DNA from: Pyrrhoderma lamaoense
Taxonomy: Eukaryota; Basidiomycota; Agaricomycetes; Hymenochaetales; Hymenochaetaceae
Length of the DNA stretch: 64,000 nucleotides
Assembly (NCBI GenBank): GCA_002794735.1
Contig: NBAZ01000001.1
Coordinates: 2,790,001-2,854,000 of the forward strand
Reading direction: 5' to 3'
Shown: positions 62,946 to 64,000 of the stretch, piece after piece
Layout: each line of letters begins with the position of its first letter
Position numbering within the stretch: position 1 is the first letter of the stretch
Translations under genes and position numbers: made by a program
The notes under the pieces: model-generated
Database searches by the model: none
Told to the model about the DNA's origin: nothing
The model's input: the letters and a program-made list of their open reading frames with translations, nothing else

Positions 62946-64000
62946 TAATGTGAATTAATGGTATCAAAAGACTTTTTGTATACTAGTATCCGGGATTAAT
63001 CGCTTCGATAACCAATCAATCACCAGCGTTTTCCCAGCATACGATCTTATGGCATAAGAAAACGGTGCTTTTAGCATATAAGCAACCTCTTCCCCTCCCC
63101 CATACTACTAGAACATCGGGCCGAGTCGCACTTAAGAAAGAATTAGCATAGGAGGCTAGCTCTTAATTCTTCGTGAAATTGAGCTCTCCGTCAGCAATTG
63201 CTATTCTCAAATTAAATGAGGTTTTTGTCCCTTCTTCTGTGGCATACTGATTAACGCAGGTCTCCCTCCTCCTTCCCCAGTTTTATTACAATGACCACGG
63301 CATATTCCGTAAGGAAAGAGAAAAAAATTGACGTCCACATTGAGGTTTCCCGTTCAATATTCATAATCGTATATTAAAGTAGATGATGAGGGGGGCTCGG
63401 TGCGGGAGAAGCAGCGGAGGTCTCGATTTGAATACCTCAGGCACTGCTGCTTCTGTAGAACTATGTGGCTCAATTCTAGTCAAGTCGCGGGTATATACCC
63501 CGGGTGAAGATGTCTGACTTTGTGAATAGTGGCGTCCACGGGTGTTCTCGTGTGTTGTTGATTTTTAGTTAATCCTCTACACGGATCGAATATCCGAAGC
63601 CACACCGTGTGCCACCCGCTGAAAGAGAGAAGGCGTAACGGTATAAACGATATCAAGAGTGTTATTATCAATATTAACCTTAATAATTGAAATATATGAT
63701 TATACAAGTATGTACAAATTTGCTATCTATTCTGGACGAGGTGTGCGAGATAAGCCACACCGCATGTAAGAGGAGTAAGTCGGACACACGGGATATTAGC
63801 GGTGTAGAAGTTGCATGTTAACAAGTGAATCGTGGAAGAACTATAATGAGGGCAGTGTGTAACGATGCAACAATTTAGAAGGGGTGTCTTATGAACATCA
63901 ATGAATACATGTATGGTACAAAATAATCCATGCGATTGTGGTGTAAAAACAAAAAGAGCATGAAGATGAAGACTGAAAGTTTGTTATTAATAGTACATCT
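62946..64000. other. Terminal intergenic region
   Basis: About 1 kb to the window edge. A GC-richer, purine-rich stretch lies at 63385-63420. An open frame of 75 codons on the minus strand (63480-63707) has no recognisable feature. Nothing else supported. Confidence 0.45.

Overview
This window is nuclear DNA of a filamentous basidiomycete, most likely a mushroom-forming Agaricomycete. The evidence is the gene content (a class I hydrophobin, a homeodomain regulator, small secreted proteins, eukaryotic ribosomal and vesicle-trafficking genes) and the structure: dense genes on both strands, many GT-AG introns of about 50-65 nt, and short promoters shared by divergent genes. I see no prophage, CRISPR array, rRNA, confident tRNA or intact transposon.

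Layout, left to right. 1-5045: two minus-strand genes, a coiled-coil protein that runs off the left edge and a DH-PH-FYVE Rho exchange factor. 7033-11298, plus strand: hydrophobin, ribosomal protein eL28, TRF4-type poly(A) polymerase. 11578-13195: divergent ribosomal pair uS4/eL21. 13379-14619: RS-rich nuclear protein. 15448-18443: a tandem pair of small secreted proteins. 18763-22248: a Gon7-like gene, mitochondrial uL2m, and RVB2. 23358-26148: an unrecognised gene and a lysine methyltransferase. 26413-29432: homeodomain factor and Tra2-like RNA-binding protein, divergent. 29771-35227: SnoaL-like protein, RWDD2-like protein, O-fucosyltransferase-like protein. 37281-40976: an Asn/Ser-rich repeat protein and an acidic protein. 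42083-48896: stand-alone Nup96, COX6 and an NRAMP transporter. 49619-54396: UTP14 and the ubiquitin-eL40 fusion. 54667-58958: a propeller-amidohydrolase. 59136-62945: divergent delta-COP and COG8.

Most genes are housekeeping: ribosome biogenesis (uS4, eL21, eL28, ubiquitin-eL40, UTP14, TRF4, RVB2), mitochondrial function (uL2m, COX6), nuclear pore, Golgi traffic and metal uptake. Lineage-specific parts are the hydrophobin, the secreted pair and the repeat protein.

The strongest global signal is technical or very unusual. At least 17 coding frames break by exactly one missing base, often where a homopolymer is one unit short, including in two essential ribosomal protein genes. Uncorrected deletion errors in the assembly are the likely cause, so products below are described across these breaks. 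A second signal is CACGTG, found 60-125 bp upstream of start codons in several housekeeping promoters.
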